Assembly: GCA_947000775.1 (NCBI GenBank) | Contig: CAMQGK010000144.1 | Coordinates: 6,656,501-6,720,500 of the forward strand | DNA from: Pterois miles | Lineage: Eukaryota > Chordata > Actinopteri > Perciformes > Scorpaenidae | Length of the DNA: 64,000 bases | Direction: 5' to 3' | Part shown: in pieces, positions 51,420 through 63,640 of the stretch | Layout: each line of letters opens with the position of its first letter | Position numbering within the stretch: the stretch's first letter is position 1 | Position numbers and translations under genes: made by a program | The notes under the pieces: model-generated | The model's input: only the letters and a program-made list of their open reading frames with translations | Databases searched by the model: none | Told to the model about the DNA's origin: nothing

Positions 51420-51835
51420 TAAGTGGTAAAAAAGTACATTTACTCAAGGACTCTACTTGAGTACAGTTTTGAGGTACTTGTACTTTACTTGAATATTTAT
51501 GCTGCTTTATACTGTACTTCTACTCCTTTAGATTTCAAAAGGAAATATCATAGATTCTACTCCGCTACATATATCTGACACATTGATTTACATATAAAAC
51601 AAGATATGCTGATATAATATGATGCAGTACTACTACTAGAACATTGAAAGCAGCCATTTTGCCTGAATACTTTTACTTTATTTACATTTTGCTGATAATA
51701 CATACTTGTACTTTTACTCAAGTAACATTTTTAACTCAGGACATGTATGGAGTACTTTTCGACTATGGTATGCCTACTTTTGTTTAAGTAGAGGAGTTGT
51801 AAATCTAAATACTTCTTCCACCACTGGTACTAAGT
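51420..51835. repeat. AAGTA/TACTT-rich dispersed fish repeat, copy 2
   Basis: Runs from GTACATTTACTCAAGGACTC through TTTGAGGTACTTGTACTTTA and ACTTCTACTCC to ACTTCTTCCACCACTGG. A common teleost repeat with imperfectly inverted ends. No coding capacity. Confidence 0.7.
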
Positions 51836-52059
51836 ACCCAAAGTAAAAGAATCACCTCTAACAGAATACGCTCAAGGTCGAAAGATGATATGTCTCTAAT
51901 CTTTTGTGCAAAAAGATAATAATAATGATGTTGGGACTTCAGGGGCTTTCCTGTCAGTTTTGTTGTGGGACAAGTTACAGATTGACCTTTTAAATCCCAA
52001 CATAACTTTGCACAACTCCAACCTGTAGAGATCTAATCAGCCACATAAATAAAAACTAG

Positions 52060-52360
52060 GGTTGTCACACGATTAAAATAGCTAATCGCAATTAATCTCA
52101 CATTTGGGAAAATATGCTGCTTTATGCAATATATGCTGTATATATTATTGTAAAGCAATCAGCAATGACAAATATTGTCCAGAAATCTCACAGGTTCTGC
52201 ATTTAGCATAAAAAAGTGCTCAAATCATAACACAGCAAACTGCAGCCCAACAGGCAACAACAGCTGTCAGTGTGTCAGAGTGCTGACTTGACTATGACTT
52301 GCTCCAAACTGCATGTGATTATCATAAAGTGGGCATGACTGTAAAGGGGAGACTCGTGGA
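52060..52360. repeat. Dispersed fish repeat (copy 2)
   Basis: GGTTGTCACACGATTAAAAT ... TTGTCCAGAAATCTCACAGG ... GCCCAACAGGCAACAACAGC, TGTCAGTGTGTCAGAGTGCT, GACTATGACTTGCTCCAAAC, TGTAAAGGGGAGACTCGTGG. Same family as 41240-41530, here with more of the body. Confidence 0.7.
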
Positions 52361-52499
52361 CTAAGACTCGAGAGGAGGTCGTGTTGCTCTGGCTGAATCT
52401 ACGGTATTTGGCGTGGAGGGGAGGTCATGTTGGTCTGGCTCTATCTGTGTGGTGAAGCTGGGAAGCTGCTTGACACCCTCCTGGATCCACCTTCTCACA

Positions 52500-52800
52500 C
52501 AAGTTCACATTATATGCATTCATTTATGCCACATGGATAGTCTGTGTTGTATTTTCATCATATTGTTACTCTGTACACACAACATCTATTGCATGTCTGT
52601 CCCTCTGTTGCTCTTCCTGAGGTTTCTTCAGTTCTTTCTTTTTTTCCCTGTTAAAAGGTTTTTTTCTGGGTTGGGGAGTTTTTCCTATCCGATGAGACGG
52701 TGGCATTGTAAAGGACAGAGGGTGCCATATCCTGTACACACTGTAAAGTCCAGAGGCAAACTTGTGATTTGGGATTTTGGGCAATACAAATAAAATTGAC
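52500..52800 (+). repeat. Dispersed retroposon-like 3' end
   Basis: CATGTCTGTCCCTCTGTTGC, TCTTCCTGAGGTTTCTTCAG, CCCTGTTAAAAGG, GGGGAGTTTTTCCTATCCGA, AAAGGACAGAGGG and GGCAATACAAATAAAATTGA are the hallmarks of a very common teleost repeat ending in (ATTGA)n-like sequence. Probably a non-LTR element 3' tail. Confidence 0.7.
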
Positions 52801-52989
52801 TTGCCTTGATTAACTATTGATTGTCATTAGTTGCAGCTTATAAATCCTTTATAAAGGATCAAATCTGTATGAGAAATTGGTAGGTTACTAAACTCTGTGC
52901 ACTTTCTTTCTTTCTTTTTTTTTTCATAGGGGAAGTAATGAGACACATTATAATTACAGAGAAAACACACAAGGCCTGTAGCTACTAAT

Positions 52990-53596
52990 TATATCGTGCT
53001 GGTCTTTATCTTTTGTCCTATCAGCACTTGGGTGAAGCAGAGCACATAATGACCTCATTAGTCTCAGTCACGACCTGACTGAGCAGGCTGTTCCGTGTTT
53101 AGCTGTCGCTTTAAGACCGATTTCCCCCCATTGTCAAACAGTCGTGAGCAGGAAGAGGGAAACGAAAGCAGAGAGAGACCGAGGGGGGCCGACGTATTTA
53201 AACACGATGCTGCTGCCGATCGCGGCTTCACACGGAGGAGGAGCGCGTCTGCAGCCCGACGCACGGACACGGAGATCCCCGCTAGACACTGACCTTTTCA
53301 TCGGATTGATGGTGTTTTAATTGAAAGATCGGACGGTCGCTGCAGGATGATACTTGAGAGACATGGAAGTGTCACCGCGGGTTACTGCCTCAGGAAATGA
53401 TGACAGTGTCCTCCATCATCGTTTAGCTTCTTAGAGCGATATTGTCTCGTCTTGCGGCCATTTCCACAGGACCGCTTTTAAATTAAAAACACACAAGAAG
53501 ACTAAACCGGTGTGTTGGGGGCTGAGGGGGCAGGTGTTTCACAGGTAGCCGCTCAAACCTCCTCTAGATCCGGCTGGACATCATCATATCTCAGAC
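52990..53596 (+). promoter_or_regulatory. lmo2: lmo2 proximal promoter and 5' UTR
   Basis: GC-rich sequence before the start exon. It contains TTATCT (53006-53011), an ETS-type CAGGAAGAGG (53149-53158) and a TATTTAA box (53195-53201), which would place a TSS near 53,225. An ATG-poor leader follows, reaching the lmo2 ATG at 53597. ETS control of the proximal LMO2 promoter is established for the vertebrate gene; the site assignments here are by eye. Confidence 0.5.
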
Positions 53597-55889
53597 ATGA
53601 CATCCACTATAGAGAGGAAGACACTGGAAGCAAACGAGTAAGTATACACTGACAGTAATATTAACCTATTTCTGAAATATATAGAAAATAGCTTCAAGGA
53701 CGCTTCATCATGGTGACAGCCAAACTATCTGACATGTACTAAGTGCAGATGGCTGACAGCATGAGGTCAGGAGTCTCCTGCTGATAGGCAAGAGAAATGA
53801 TCACCTTCATGTCCAAGAGCAGATGGATATATGTGCGTAAAGAGGAGTAAAAATAGCTGTTTGGAAGAAGAAGTTCAGTGTTTCCCAGAACAAGTGAAGT
53901 GTCCTAAATGGAGGCAGAGATATTTAACTCTGCAGGCTGACCGCCCAAAAGTATTTCAGTTAATTTTATCTGTATTGTTTTAGGCATAAAGGCCTAAAAT
54001 ATTGTATTTGAGAGGTATTCTCCCTCAAAAGCTGCTGCCTGCAAACATTATCCTAACACACAACTTTACTTTAAACTCTAGTATAGAGCTGCAGCTATTA
54101 ATCGATTAGTTGTCAACTATTAAATAAATCACCAAACTATTATCCTGTTCGAGCATTTTGTTTAAAGAAAAAAGTAATTAGTCAGATTGCAGTGTCTTAA
54201 ATGTGAATGCTTTCTGGTTTCTTTACTCCGCTATGACAGTAAACTGAATATCTTTAAGTTGTAAACAAAACAACATTTCAGGACGTCATCTTGGGTTTTG
54301 AGAAACACTGATCAATTTTTCACCATTTTCTGACATTTTATAGACCAAACAACTAATTGATTAGTTGAGAAAATAAATAGATTGATCATCAAATGTAATA
54401 TTTACATTTGATGAATGGTGTAGCCACAGAAACATGAAGGGGTCTTGGGTTTGAATATTACACTAACTATATCATTTCGGCGAAGATTTGGAACAAGCCC
54501 ATACAGAATATATAAGAATAATATGATTTAACAACCTTAAAGCTTCCTGTTGGAAAAGCAAATGGAAAAATTTAATGTTAACGGATCAATAAAGTACCAT
54601 TTGTTTTGTGGCTACAGGACTGTATTTAAAATATCCAATGGCCCCCTCAGGTGGACAACATCACACTACATGTAACTAGACAGATTAGAATCAATGGACC
54701 AATAAATCGCAATACAAGATCATTTTGGAGATCTGGTCTTTAAGCTCTATTATTTTGAAAATCTCAGAATATAAACAAATTAACAAACCCTTGTCAATCA
54801 TATTCTGTTGTAGATAACAGGGCGATTAAATGAGTTGAGTAATTGATAAAACAAGAATTTGCTCTTAGAATGTTTGTAGAATAATTGATTTTCTAACCAG
54901 CTTCCTCTCTGGTCTACAGGGAGCCGGTGGATGAGGTCCTCCAGATGCCTCCGTCTCTGCTGACGTGCGGTGGGTGTCAGCAGAGCATCGGTGATAGATT
55001 CTTCCTGAAGGCCATCGAGCAGTACTGGCACGAGGACTGCCTGAGCTGCGACTTGTGTGGCTGTCGACTCGGAGAGGTGGGACGTCGGCTCTACTACAAG
55101 CTGGGAAGGAAGCTATGTCGGAGAGACTACCTCAGGTTGGTGCGACGGTATAGTGTTGAACTGTTATGATTTAATCAAGCCGGTTGTTAGTTAGCAAGAC
55201 CAACAAGTATGGACCATTTCACAGCTGTCGGCATAAACATTCCAGATGTGTCCCAGTTTATTTCCTGTTACAGTTAATGTGACTGACATCAGCTGACAGG
55301 AAGTAAACATGGACCCAAGCTGTTGCCGGGCAATGCAATTCCTTTGAAACATCTGTATGTAGGAAAATACTGATCCATGTGTACTATGATATTGTGTCGG
55401 GATGCTGTATCGATTCTCCAAAACACTGTATTCATTTTTAATTAACCTCTTAAAAACCTGATGGTCTGCTGTCGGGCGAGGCCGCTATTTGATCATTCAG
55501 CGGTTGTGGCGGATGTTTTAAAGCTAAAGTGAAGATACTCGTTGCAGGCTGTGGGACTAATAAAATATTATCTTACCTTAAATGGAGACTCAAAGGATTC
55601 CTTAAGGTTTCACGTTTTCCATCTTCTTCTCAGTATTATGTTGACATCCTCTCATCCATTCAGGCTTTTTGGTCAAGACGGTCTCTGTGCTTCCTGTGAG
55701 AAGAGGATTCGAGCGTTTGAGATGACGATGCGTGTGCGGGACAAGGTTTACCATCTGGAGTGCTTCAAGTGTGCCGCCTGCCAGAAGCACTTCTGCGTGG
55801 GTGACCGCTACCTGCTCATCAACTCAGACATTGTGTGCGAGCAGGACATATTTGAGTGGACCAAGCTCAACAATAACAACATGGTTTAG
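53597..55889 (+). CDS. lmo2: LIM domain only 2 (3 coding exons, 160 aa)
   Basis: LMO2 is a nuclear adaptor that bridges TAL1/E-protein and GATA1/2 with LDB1. It is essential for blood and endothelial development. Exons: 53597-53637, 54920-55135, 55664-55889 (483 nt). Exon 1 encodes [13 protein letters not shown] and ends GA|GTAAGTA. Exon 2 starts G GAG CCG ([13 protein letters not shown]) and holds LIM1, whose first zinc ligands are C30 and C33 (CGGC), with [11 protein letters not shown] and CRRDYLR. Exon 3 carries LIM2 ([31 protein letters not shown]) and ends [10 protein letters not shown]. All zinc ligands are present. Identity to human is very high apart from the first 14 residues and the tail. 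No anomalies. Divergent from caprin1, as in human. Confidence 0.98.
54080..54400. repeat. 'gggctgcaactaa' hAT-type MITE in lmo2 intron 1
   Basis: AGAGCTGCAGCTATTAATCG at the left and TAGACCAAACAACTAATTGA, then TTAGTTGAGAAAATAA, at the right. Inside are TTTCTGGTTTCTTTACTCCG, AAACTGAATATCTTTAAG and ATTTTCTGACATTTTATAG. The fullest copy in the window; related pieces are at 15376, 26420, 43384 and 57421. Confidence 0.65.
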
Positions 55890-56813
55890 CAGAAGGAGTG
55901 TCACCTTGCCTTTTCCCACTGGCTTTAAAGAATGAACCACTGAATAACAGACTTTTTGCAGCGTGTGCAGGCTTTATCAAGCATCTGACAGAATCATTTT
56001 AGCACAAAAGGAGAGACTACATCTCTGCATTGCTCCCTGCTGGAGACTAATGAAGACTTCATCAGCAATAACAGAATGCATCTTATCTAAGTCTTCATCC
56101 TTAAATGCAAAAAAAAAAAAAAAAAAAAAAAGCTTAAATACTGGAAATAATTAACATACAATAATAGTTGTTTGTTATACACTGGAATTTTAGACCTTTA
56201 GCAATTAACAAAAACGTTGTCAAGTTTCTTGTAGTCAAACACTGTTTCATCACCTCAGTCTAGTCTGAACTGTTCAATGAGAATTTCAGTAAGGTTTTAT
56301 TTTATGGATCGTTATTTCCTGAGGATTTCCTGGGAAGTACTGTGTAATTTGGTGCTAACTATAAATGAGCTGCTCCTTTTAAAATCCAAGTATATTCATA
56401 AGTAATTCATTACTGGCAGCTATATGGTGAATTATATGCTTACCTGTGGACAGATTTCACATTTGCATGTTCAGCTAGCCGGATGCACTGACTCTTTCCA
56501 TTTTATACAAAAGTAGTATATAAGTAGTTTTGTATTTCTCTCCAGGAAACTTCCCTTGGAAATTAGTGAGAATATATTAGGAAATTACAGACCTGTAAAA
56601 TGAAGCGTTACCAGATGTTCATGATATAAATGAAAAGTCCTGATCAGAATGATTGTACTGTATCACCAGGTTGAACTGGTGGCGCCCTCTAGTGATCAAG
56701 GGATCGCATGCAATACTAATTTTACTGACTTTAGAGCTGTTTCCAGTGTGTTTTTTTGTAACTGTAACACCTCTCTGGATATGCACCCACGACTTTTTGG
56801 ATATTTACTATTA

Positions 56814-56819
56814 AATAAA
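56814..56819 (+). terminator. lmo2: Candidate lmo2 polyadenylation signal AATAAA
   Basis: AATAAA 925 bp downstream of the lmo2 stop. It would give a ~0.95-kb 3' UTR that includes an A-run at 56109-56130. Confidence 0.5.
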
Positions 56820-57042
56820 TTTCAATTTAGAGAAACATTGTTAATCTTTGGCGTGAGTGTCTGTCTCCCTGGTAGTTACAGATAAACCTGAAATCCATGC
56901 GTTCAAACCAAAAGATTTAATCAACTTGTCTGTAAAACTGAGTCCACAAAAAAAAAATCAAAAAAAGTACCACTTTACCAACATCAGTGTTTACCAGATA
57001 TGTGCTCATAATCTCTTAAAAATAAGTCACTCAGCATTAGAA

Positions 57043-57145
57043 GTGCACAAAAAATGACTTATCGACTGAGGAAACCTAAGGCAACTAAGACCAAAACAAA
57101 TGATTAGTCAGCTAATCGACTAAGAGAGGACAGCCCTAATTCAAA
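57043..57145. repeat. Partial copy of the hAT-type MITE seen at 24116
   Basis: Right end TCAGCTAATCGACTAAGAGA, then GGACAGCCCTAAT, with only ~100 bp of interior. The left terminus is missing. Confidence 0.7.
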
Positions 57146-57420
57146 GGATTATTTTAGACAGCCACCACCCACAAGCTGCGCATACAGAGACGGTTTAAAG
57201 GATACTCAGTCAGTGTGTAACTAAAACGAGCCTGATTTTTGAGTGTGTTGTTGAAGGACAGTAATCCCCTACAGTGTAGAGCAACAAAATGGAGGAGCTT
57301 CTCACAAAAAAGATCTAACTTTGAATGTTTAATCGGTGGATGTATTGAAAAGTCACAGTTTAATTGCCTTTGTGTGGTGGACATATTGTATCCTTTCCTG
57401 TCAGTATACAGTTAAGTAGT

Positions 57421-57990
57421 TCTGCAACTAATGATTATTTTTACTATTGATTAATCTGTTGATTATTTTAATGATTAAACGATTAGTTGTTTGGTCAATA
57501 AAATGTCGATCATTGTTTCCCAAAGTCCAAGATGGCATCCCCAAATATCTTGTTTGTAGAGGAGGGCTGCACGGTGGTACAGTGGTTGGCACTGTCGTCT
57601 TGTGTCGCGGGTTTGAATCCAGTTTGAGGCCCTTCTGTGTGGAGTCTGCATGGTCTCCCCGTATTAGCGTGGGTTTTCTCCAGGTTCTCCAGTTTCCTCC
57701 CACAAGACATGCAAGTTAGGTTCATTGTTGACTCTAAATTGCCCGTAGGTGTGATTGTGAATGGTTGACTGTCTCGATGTGTCAGCCCTGTGATAGTCTG
57801 GCGACCTGTCCTGGGTGTACCACGCCCTCGCCCAATGTCAGCTGGGAACAATTCCAGCCCCCGTGACCCATGGATAATGAATGAATACATTAATATCATA
57901 GTGGAGTAATCAAACCAGAAAATATTCAAATTTAAGAAGCTGGAATCAGGGGAATTTTATTTAATTTTCTTAAAAAAAATAGTGGGACAC
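57421..57990. repeat. 'gggctgcaactaa' MITE split by a younger SINE
   Basis: The left part, 57421-57561, reads TTCTGCAACTAATGATTATT through TTTCCCAAAGTCCAAGATGG to ATATCTTGTTTGT. The right part, from about 57895, continues the same family (GGAGTAATCAAACCAGAAAA, TATTCAAATTTAAGAAGCTG). The SINE at 57562-57885 lies between. Confidence 0.75.
57562..57885 (+). mobile_element. tRNA-like-headed SINE, second family
   Basis: Starts GGGCTGCACGGTGGTACAGT, then GGTTGGCACTGTC (A-box-like), GGGTTTGAATCCAG (B-box-like), GGAGTCTGCATGGTCTCCCC and TGTCCTGGGTGTACCACGCC. It ends ATGGATAATGAATGAAT. A very common teleost dispersed repeat. Distinct from the 41623 family. Confidence 0.8.
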
Positions 57991-59770
57991 AGCCATGGCC
58001 TTTAAAAATATGTAGAAAAATATTGTGGGTGTGTTTTCAACATAACAGTAAAGTAGTGCTCTACCCAGTTTTAGCCACAAGAGGTCACTAAAAGATGTGT
58101 ATCCAGCCATCCATGAATCAACCAGTCATCAGGGTTGTTTTGGCCAGGGCAAAGAGAGCTGTTAAATATTACACTGTTAATTATCGTAAATCTATTAAGG
58201 GATGCAGCTTTTTCCTCACAATAAACACTCCTGGCAGGGCAAAATGAGAGAGAAACAGAAGAAGTTGATGTTAATGAAGTCATGATGTTTTGGGCTGTAA
58301 CATTAACTGTCTGTCTTCAAAGCCAGTGTCCCTCAGAGTGTTTCTGCTCTTCTTCTTCATGTCTGCCAGCCGTCAACTGACTCTGAACTGGCCACGAGGC
58401 GTGCTCCTCCAGTGCCATCCCACAATCTCCTGCCATCCCCAGTTATCTTTACAGGCATAACATCAATAATTGAATCCATGAATTGCTCTTGCGTGTGAGG
58501 TTGGGAACGAAGGCGCCTGACCACACTGTATTAGCGGGTGGGAGAAGCAGCCTTAACTGACGTTAAAAAGTGGATGAAAAATGTGATCGGGAAACAATTT
58601 GCAACAAAGGAAAGAGAAATAGAGGAGAGGAGGGTAAAAGGAGAGCACAGAAGCTCCAGGATGGGGTCTTTAGCGTGGCCTGACAGTAGTTTATTCATAG
58701 ACAAGGGAGGAAGTTAAAAACCCACCCAGGCTGACATGACGCTTTTGCTGAAAGAGAAGCTTATGGGGGAACTAACGAGTTTTCCCACAATAGAGATGGG
58801 AATATACTGTATAGGCACACAGAGGGATACCGGGCCTTTGCTCGTTTGGAGGTCTGCAGATTGAAGGATCGTCAGTGTGGTATTAAGCAATGCTTGAGGA
58901 ATGGCTGCAAAGAAAAAATTACTACACGGTGGTCTCACCAACAAATCAGCTCCACATTGAACACCAGGCTTAAGATATGTGTGGATAAATAACATAGTAA
59001 CTACATAAATGAACAGTATTAGAAGCAGCTCAGTAGTCTAAAAACATCTTCGTTGCTGGGACTGTTAACCTTTGTTGATACTGGCTTTACTTAAAATAAT
59101 AATAATGATAATTGCAAAACCCACCATTTTTTTTTCTTTCAGATATTTTGTTTTCTTCTGACTGCATTAAAAACCAGTATGTCGAAAAAAGGAAATACTT
59201 CTCTTTGCCACAAACTGGGCTTAAACATTTGATGGGGACAAAATACAGAAATGACCATAAATCATTGCTTTCACATCAAATAAGGAAATATCTGCTATTT
59301 TGCTTGATATTTAGACAAATCATGAACAACTAGAGAACAATTTTGGGATGGGATCACGCTAGCCGCAACACCAAATTGGGCCAGGGGCGTAAAATACTTC
59401 AGCACCACACCCATCTTTGAACTCTGCCTTCATTTTGATCACAACTACACCCCTGTAAAGTCTTGTGACTGCATCTCTGTGATGCTATTGCTGTGACAAA
59501 ATCAGTCCACAGTCAGAAATCTAAAAAAACTGACAAAGTGCTAAAAAACAAACAAACAAAAAAGCAACACCAGCATCGCGGCCAGTAAATATCTATTCCC
59601 TTTGTTTGTGGAAAAAGTAATTTATAAAGAAACAAAACCTATTTTACACAGTGATGAGCTATTTAGTCCTTTTTATTCAATGTGCTGTTGGATGGATTGC
59701 CATCAAATTTGGTACAGATAACAGTGGTGGATGAACCCTAATGGTGATCCCCCCTGAATCCCCTTGAATC
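57991..59770. other. No gene recognised
   Basis: Mixed AT-rich sequence. The largest open frame (58714-58995, minus, 93 codons) has no recognisable domain, codon signal or splice context. Confidence 0.5.
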
Positions 59771-59774
59771 CTAC

Positions 59775-60190
59775 CATTAAAAGGTACAGTGTGTAGGATT
59801 TGGTGGCATGTACTGGTGTAGTTGCAGATTGCAACCAACTGAGTACCCCTCTGCTCACTCCTCCCTTTCCAAGACTGCAGTTTTGTGAGCGCAAAACCAT
59901 GGTAACGTCGTTCACCGCACTCAGAGGCCATCCTTACCATAATAACACTACTTTAGGAGCAAATGGAAGTCAGACTGTGGTTGACTTCCGTAGTGGCAAC
60001 TGCGGTGGCCTTCAGGTAACATGAATACATGAAAGTTTCTCTCTAGAGCCAGAGTTTGGTTTGTCTGTTGTGTGCTACTGTAGAAACATGGTGGAGCAAC
60101 ACGGCGTACTCTTTGAAGAGGACCCGCTCCCTATGTAGATATGAAGGGCTCATTCAAAGCTAACAAAAACATAATGATCCTGAGTTTCAG
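59775..60190 (+). mobile_element. Non-autonomous DNA-transposon-like repeat (copy 2)
   Basis: Starts TTAAAAGGTACAGTGTGTAG. It contains ACCATAATAACACTACTTTAGGAGC, CTACTGTAGAAACATGGTGG, GAGGACCCGCTCCCTATGTA and ATGAAGGGCTCATTC. Mirrors 23480-24010. No open frame of note. Confidence 0.72.
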
Positions 60191-60253
60191 AGGATTCCCA
60201 TCAGCCTGAGCTGTAGTATGTGATTACTGCTAAATAGCAAATCACAGAGCTGA

Positions 60254-61199
60254 GGCCTGTCCTACGAAGCAAGTTCAACATGTTCAGGGTATCTTCTCGT
60301 TATTTGACTCCACTCACTCCAACAAACGAGATCCCGCTAAGCGACTCTGCAACGGTGCTTATCAACTCAGTAAATTAAGCCAGGGTTTCTCAGTCTGGTT
60401 CTGAGTGCGTTCACATGAAAGAGGTGATGTTTGCAGCATATGACCAATCACAATCATGGACAAGTCCACAGACTTGCAAACAGACAGGCAGAGCGGCACA
60501 TTTTACAAAGGAAGCAAACTATATTAGACAATTACAATGAAGTTAAACACATAATCCAGACTAAAAGTAACAGCTGAAGCTGCCAAATGCAGGAAGGACA
60601 GCTGGCAAAAGAAAAATGCAGATGTGTGCGTAAATTTACAGACTTACTGAATACTCAAAAGTCAGATATAGTCATCTAGATGGGGCAGTGATATATAAAT
60701 AGCTTCCAGAAGTGTAATGAGTTAATTACACTCCATTATACCTTTTGACAAAGTTGTAGTATGTATAACTATTTCAGCCTTCTTTCAGCCGCGTCCCCAA
60801 CTCCAGCAGTGTGAAACTGACTTGAGCGTAAATAGAAAAATTAATATAACAACATAATTCAAAGCACTAAGCACCCACAGCATACAGCCAGCTGTTCTTC
60901 CTGTATTTGTCAGTTTAAACCGTGTTGTTTTTAGTCTGGATCATGTCTTAAACGTCTTCATATGTGTGTAATATTATCATACGATCTGCGTGCCAAGCTC
61001 TGATTGGTCAGTAGGCGGTGCTTTTATATGAGTTGATCTCTTATCTGGAAAATAGCCTGCTTTGGAGCAGGTTAGCTATTCAGTTTAAGTTACCATGCAA
61101 TCTACCCCAGTAAGAAGTCACCATCGTCAGAGTAAAAACTCTGAGGGTTAACTCTGAAGTTACCTCGCTGACACCAAATCCTGCTTCGTAGTACAGGCC
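60254..61199 (+). mobile_element. Non-autonomous DNA transposon, copy B, with terminal inverted repeats
   Basis: 946 bp from GGCCTGTCCTACGAAGCAAG to CCTGCTTCGTAGTACAGGCC, near-perfect terminal inverted repeats of ~20 bp. The first ~400 bp match copy A (27567-28040) read in reverse. This includes AGGAAGGACAGCTGGCAAAAG, which would encode a Myb/SANT-like segment (EAAKCRKDSWQK). No transposase. Confidence 0.82.
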
Positions 61200-62750
61200 A
61201 CTGCTGGCATGAGTGTAGACTCTTAACAGCTGTGGTCTCTTGGACCTTAAATGGAAGTAAAGCACCATTTTCTGCAAGCAATGCTCATACAATTAGGAAA
61301 AGTTTGTAAGTATCAAGCTAATAAAACAACATTAAACAAACAGAACTTGAGGGTTAAAGGAAGATGTTGCACTCTTTGTATTTGGCTCCCTTTCTACAAA
61401 GAGTTCACTGAGTTTAATCAGACTGGAGTTGAGGGGAGGCCAGGTCTCATCTCACGACATTCACACACTCAACATACCGGTCCACAGAGACCCACAGCGT
61501 CGGCCAAGCGGCCTGCGTTCCATCGGCCAGCTCTCCTCTGCTGCCCTGCAGGCTGAGCTTTGCCAGAGCACTGCCCTGACTTGCACAGCAGCCTCGGCAG
61601 GACTCAATAAAGCCCTGTACCTCTTGTGTCATCCCCACCAGCTGTACACAAGGCCGGGAGTGTAGTGCTGTGTTTGTGTGCCGAGGGAGGCCTGTTTCAT
61701 CTCCAGTGCCCATGTCACAGCAGTCCTGTATGGGTAAACCTAAAAACATCCAGCTGTGGGCATGGAAACCAAGGAGACTTTCTGAGGATGAAACCGCAAC
61801 AGCTTACAGCTTGTTTTTATCAAACAGCTCGCCCCACTGAAACAACCACCACACATCGGCCTCACACTGGTGCAGTGTGCAGTGTGGACAGCAGATGGCG
61901 GTTCTAGTCCAGGTAGACGCTCTTGGGGAAATGCACAAGTCTATGTGTGCACGTGCAAAATAAGTGACAGGCACATTAAGGGAAAGGTGGTTTTCATATG
62001 GACGCCAACTCAAGAAAAGATTAATTAGAAGTGAAATGAAAGTGACGAGCCATATTCAAAGCACTGCAGACATGACAGTGAGAGTTCAACAACACCTACA
62101 AAGGAAGATGTGGTTGGACAATTATCTGCAGCACCACAGCGATTAATCACAGCAGGGCCTGTCAATGTCATACCCGTCTGACAAAATGAGTCAAGCACTA
62201 TTGATCATGCCCGCCTTGGGTTTCACTTGCACTCACACTTTATCAGATGGCGCTAATTGGGAACATATTCAGTCTGTGGTCCTGAGAGATGTGTCTGTCA
62301 GGAGTCACATTCCTGCTCTGATTCTCCGATAGGCCGTAGCGCCTGCAGTCTGGATGGAGGACAGGCTGTGGGAGTAGCATTTTGGGGGAGGGGGTTGTGG
62401 AGTAATGGGCAGCACATTCAGAGGTGGATGAGTAATAAGTGTGCATCCTTTAGCTCTCGCCAGAGTTGTCCTCTGACTGGATTAAATATGGGTTGAGGAT
62501 TTATTATGTATGAGACCTCTGGGGCCCCATAAAATCTCCAAAACTGGGCTTGATTTTTCTGCCACCTTATACAGTATTTTCCCTCTTACTACCTCACACA
62601 ATCATTCTCACTGATTTCCACCTAACCTCCCATCAGCCTTGTGTGTACATGTGTGATGTGATGAATTCTGTGATTATTGTGATGTTCACTGCTTAAGCCT
62701 GGATGCCTGCAGGCTTTTATGTCAAACAGAGAGGCCGAGGGACAAACACA
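61200..62750. other. No gene recognised
   Basis: Several overlapping short frames on both strands, none with a recognisable domain. More GC-rich around 61430-61720 but without splice-bounded coding evidence. Confidence 0.5.
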
Positions 62751-62751
62751 C

Positions 62752-62880
62752 AGTGGTGGAGGAGATATTTAGATCTTCTACTAAATCGAAAGCAATAATG
62801 TAAAAATACTCAATTACAAGTTAAATTCCTTCATTCAAAATAGTACTTGAGTAAAAGTATGTAATACTGTACTTAAAGCT
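62752..62880. repeat. Fragment of the AAGTA/TACTT-rich dispersed repeat
   Basis: CAGTGGTGGAGGAGATATTTAGATC ... AAAATACTCAATTACAAGTT ... AGTACTTGAGTAAAAGTATG, TAATACTGTACTTAAAG. Same family as 51420-51835 in the other orientation. Confidence 0.65.
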
Positions 62881-63339
62881 ATGCTAGGTTATAAAAATTA
62901 TCCAACCAAAAATCAAACTCGTTTCCAATGGAAGTAGCTAGCAGCAGTCGCTCCTAAAGTAGTTAAATCTTGCGAGAAAGTTGCCAAGTTGGTAGTCTGT
63001 CGCTTCTCCCCCCACTGTTATCATTATGAACATACTGTATTTATATCGTAATGAATGTGAATGGCAGACATTGGTATTGTCAGTACACACAGCTGTCAGG
63101 TTAGCAGCTTATGGAAGACTCTGGTGATGTGCAATGAGTGCACAGACAAAGTGAGGGTAGGCAGGTAGACAGGGATTGTTACAGTCCTGTGACAGCCACG
63201 GATACCACGGATATCGTCTTTTGTCAGAGCATTTGACTTACTGATTGCTTTCAGGATGTAATGAGAATATCAACAAAAAAGTTTTTTAAGCACCAATTCT
63301 ACCAACTCTAGCTTTAAAGCTGACGTCACCTTTTCCTTG

Positions 63340-63640
63340 ACCAGAAGTTACACTCAAACACACCGCGAAGGCTGAAGTCGTCGGCCAACAACCACAAACG
63401 TGCTGCACCTGCATGAGAGAAAATGCACAGATTCGTTTAAGCTGAACAGTCAATCAGAATGATTTCTCTCACCGACGAGCGCCGCTGCTGCTTCAACATG
63501 CTGCAAAAAACTCCAGCACAGGCAGATTAGAGCCAACGGTGCAGGACACACAGGAAAAACTGGGCCAGCAGACGCTCACCGACGGCCCCAAACTGTCAGA
63601 CGGCCAAGCGTTGGCTTGGTGTGTGAGGGCCTTAAAGTTT
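63340..63640. repeat. Possible MITE, otherwise unassigned
   Basis: GC-richer stretch with GGCCAACAACCACAAACGTGCTGC and an end GGTGTGTGAGGGCC, reminiscent of dispersed fish repeats. No coding evidence. The rest to 64000 shows nothing I recognise. Confidence 0.3.

Noticed and set aside
53047..53060. 14-bp palindrome TAATGACCTCATTA upstream of lmo2 as a homeodomain/nuclear-receptor site
   Set aside because: A single short match with no supporting context; chance expectation in 64 kb is not negligible.
58714..58995. 93-codon minus-strand frame
   Set aside because: No family resemblance, no neighbouring exons, and long chance frames of this size are expected in 64 kb.
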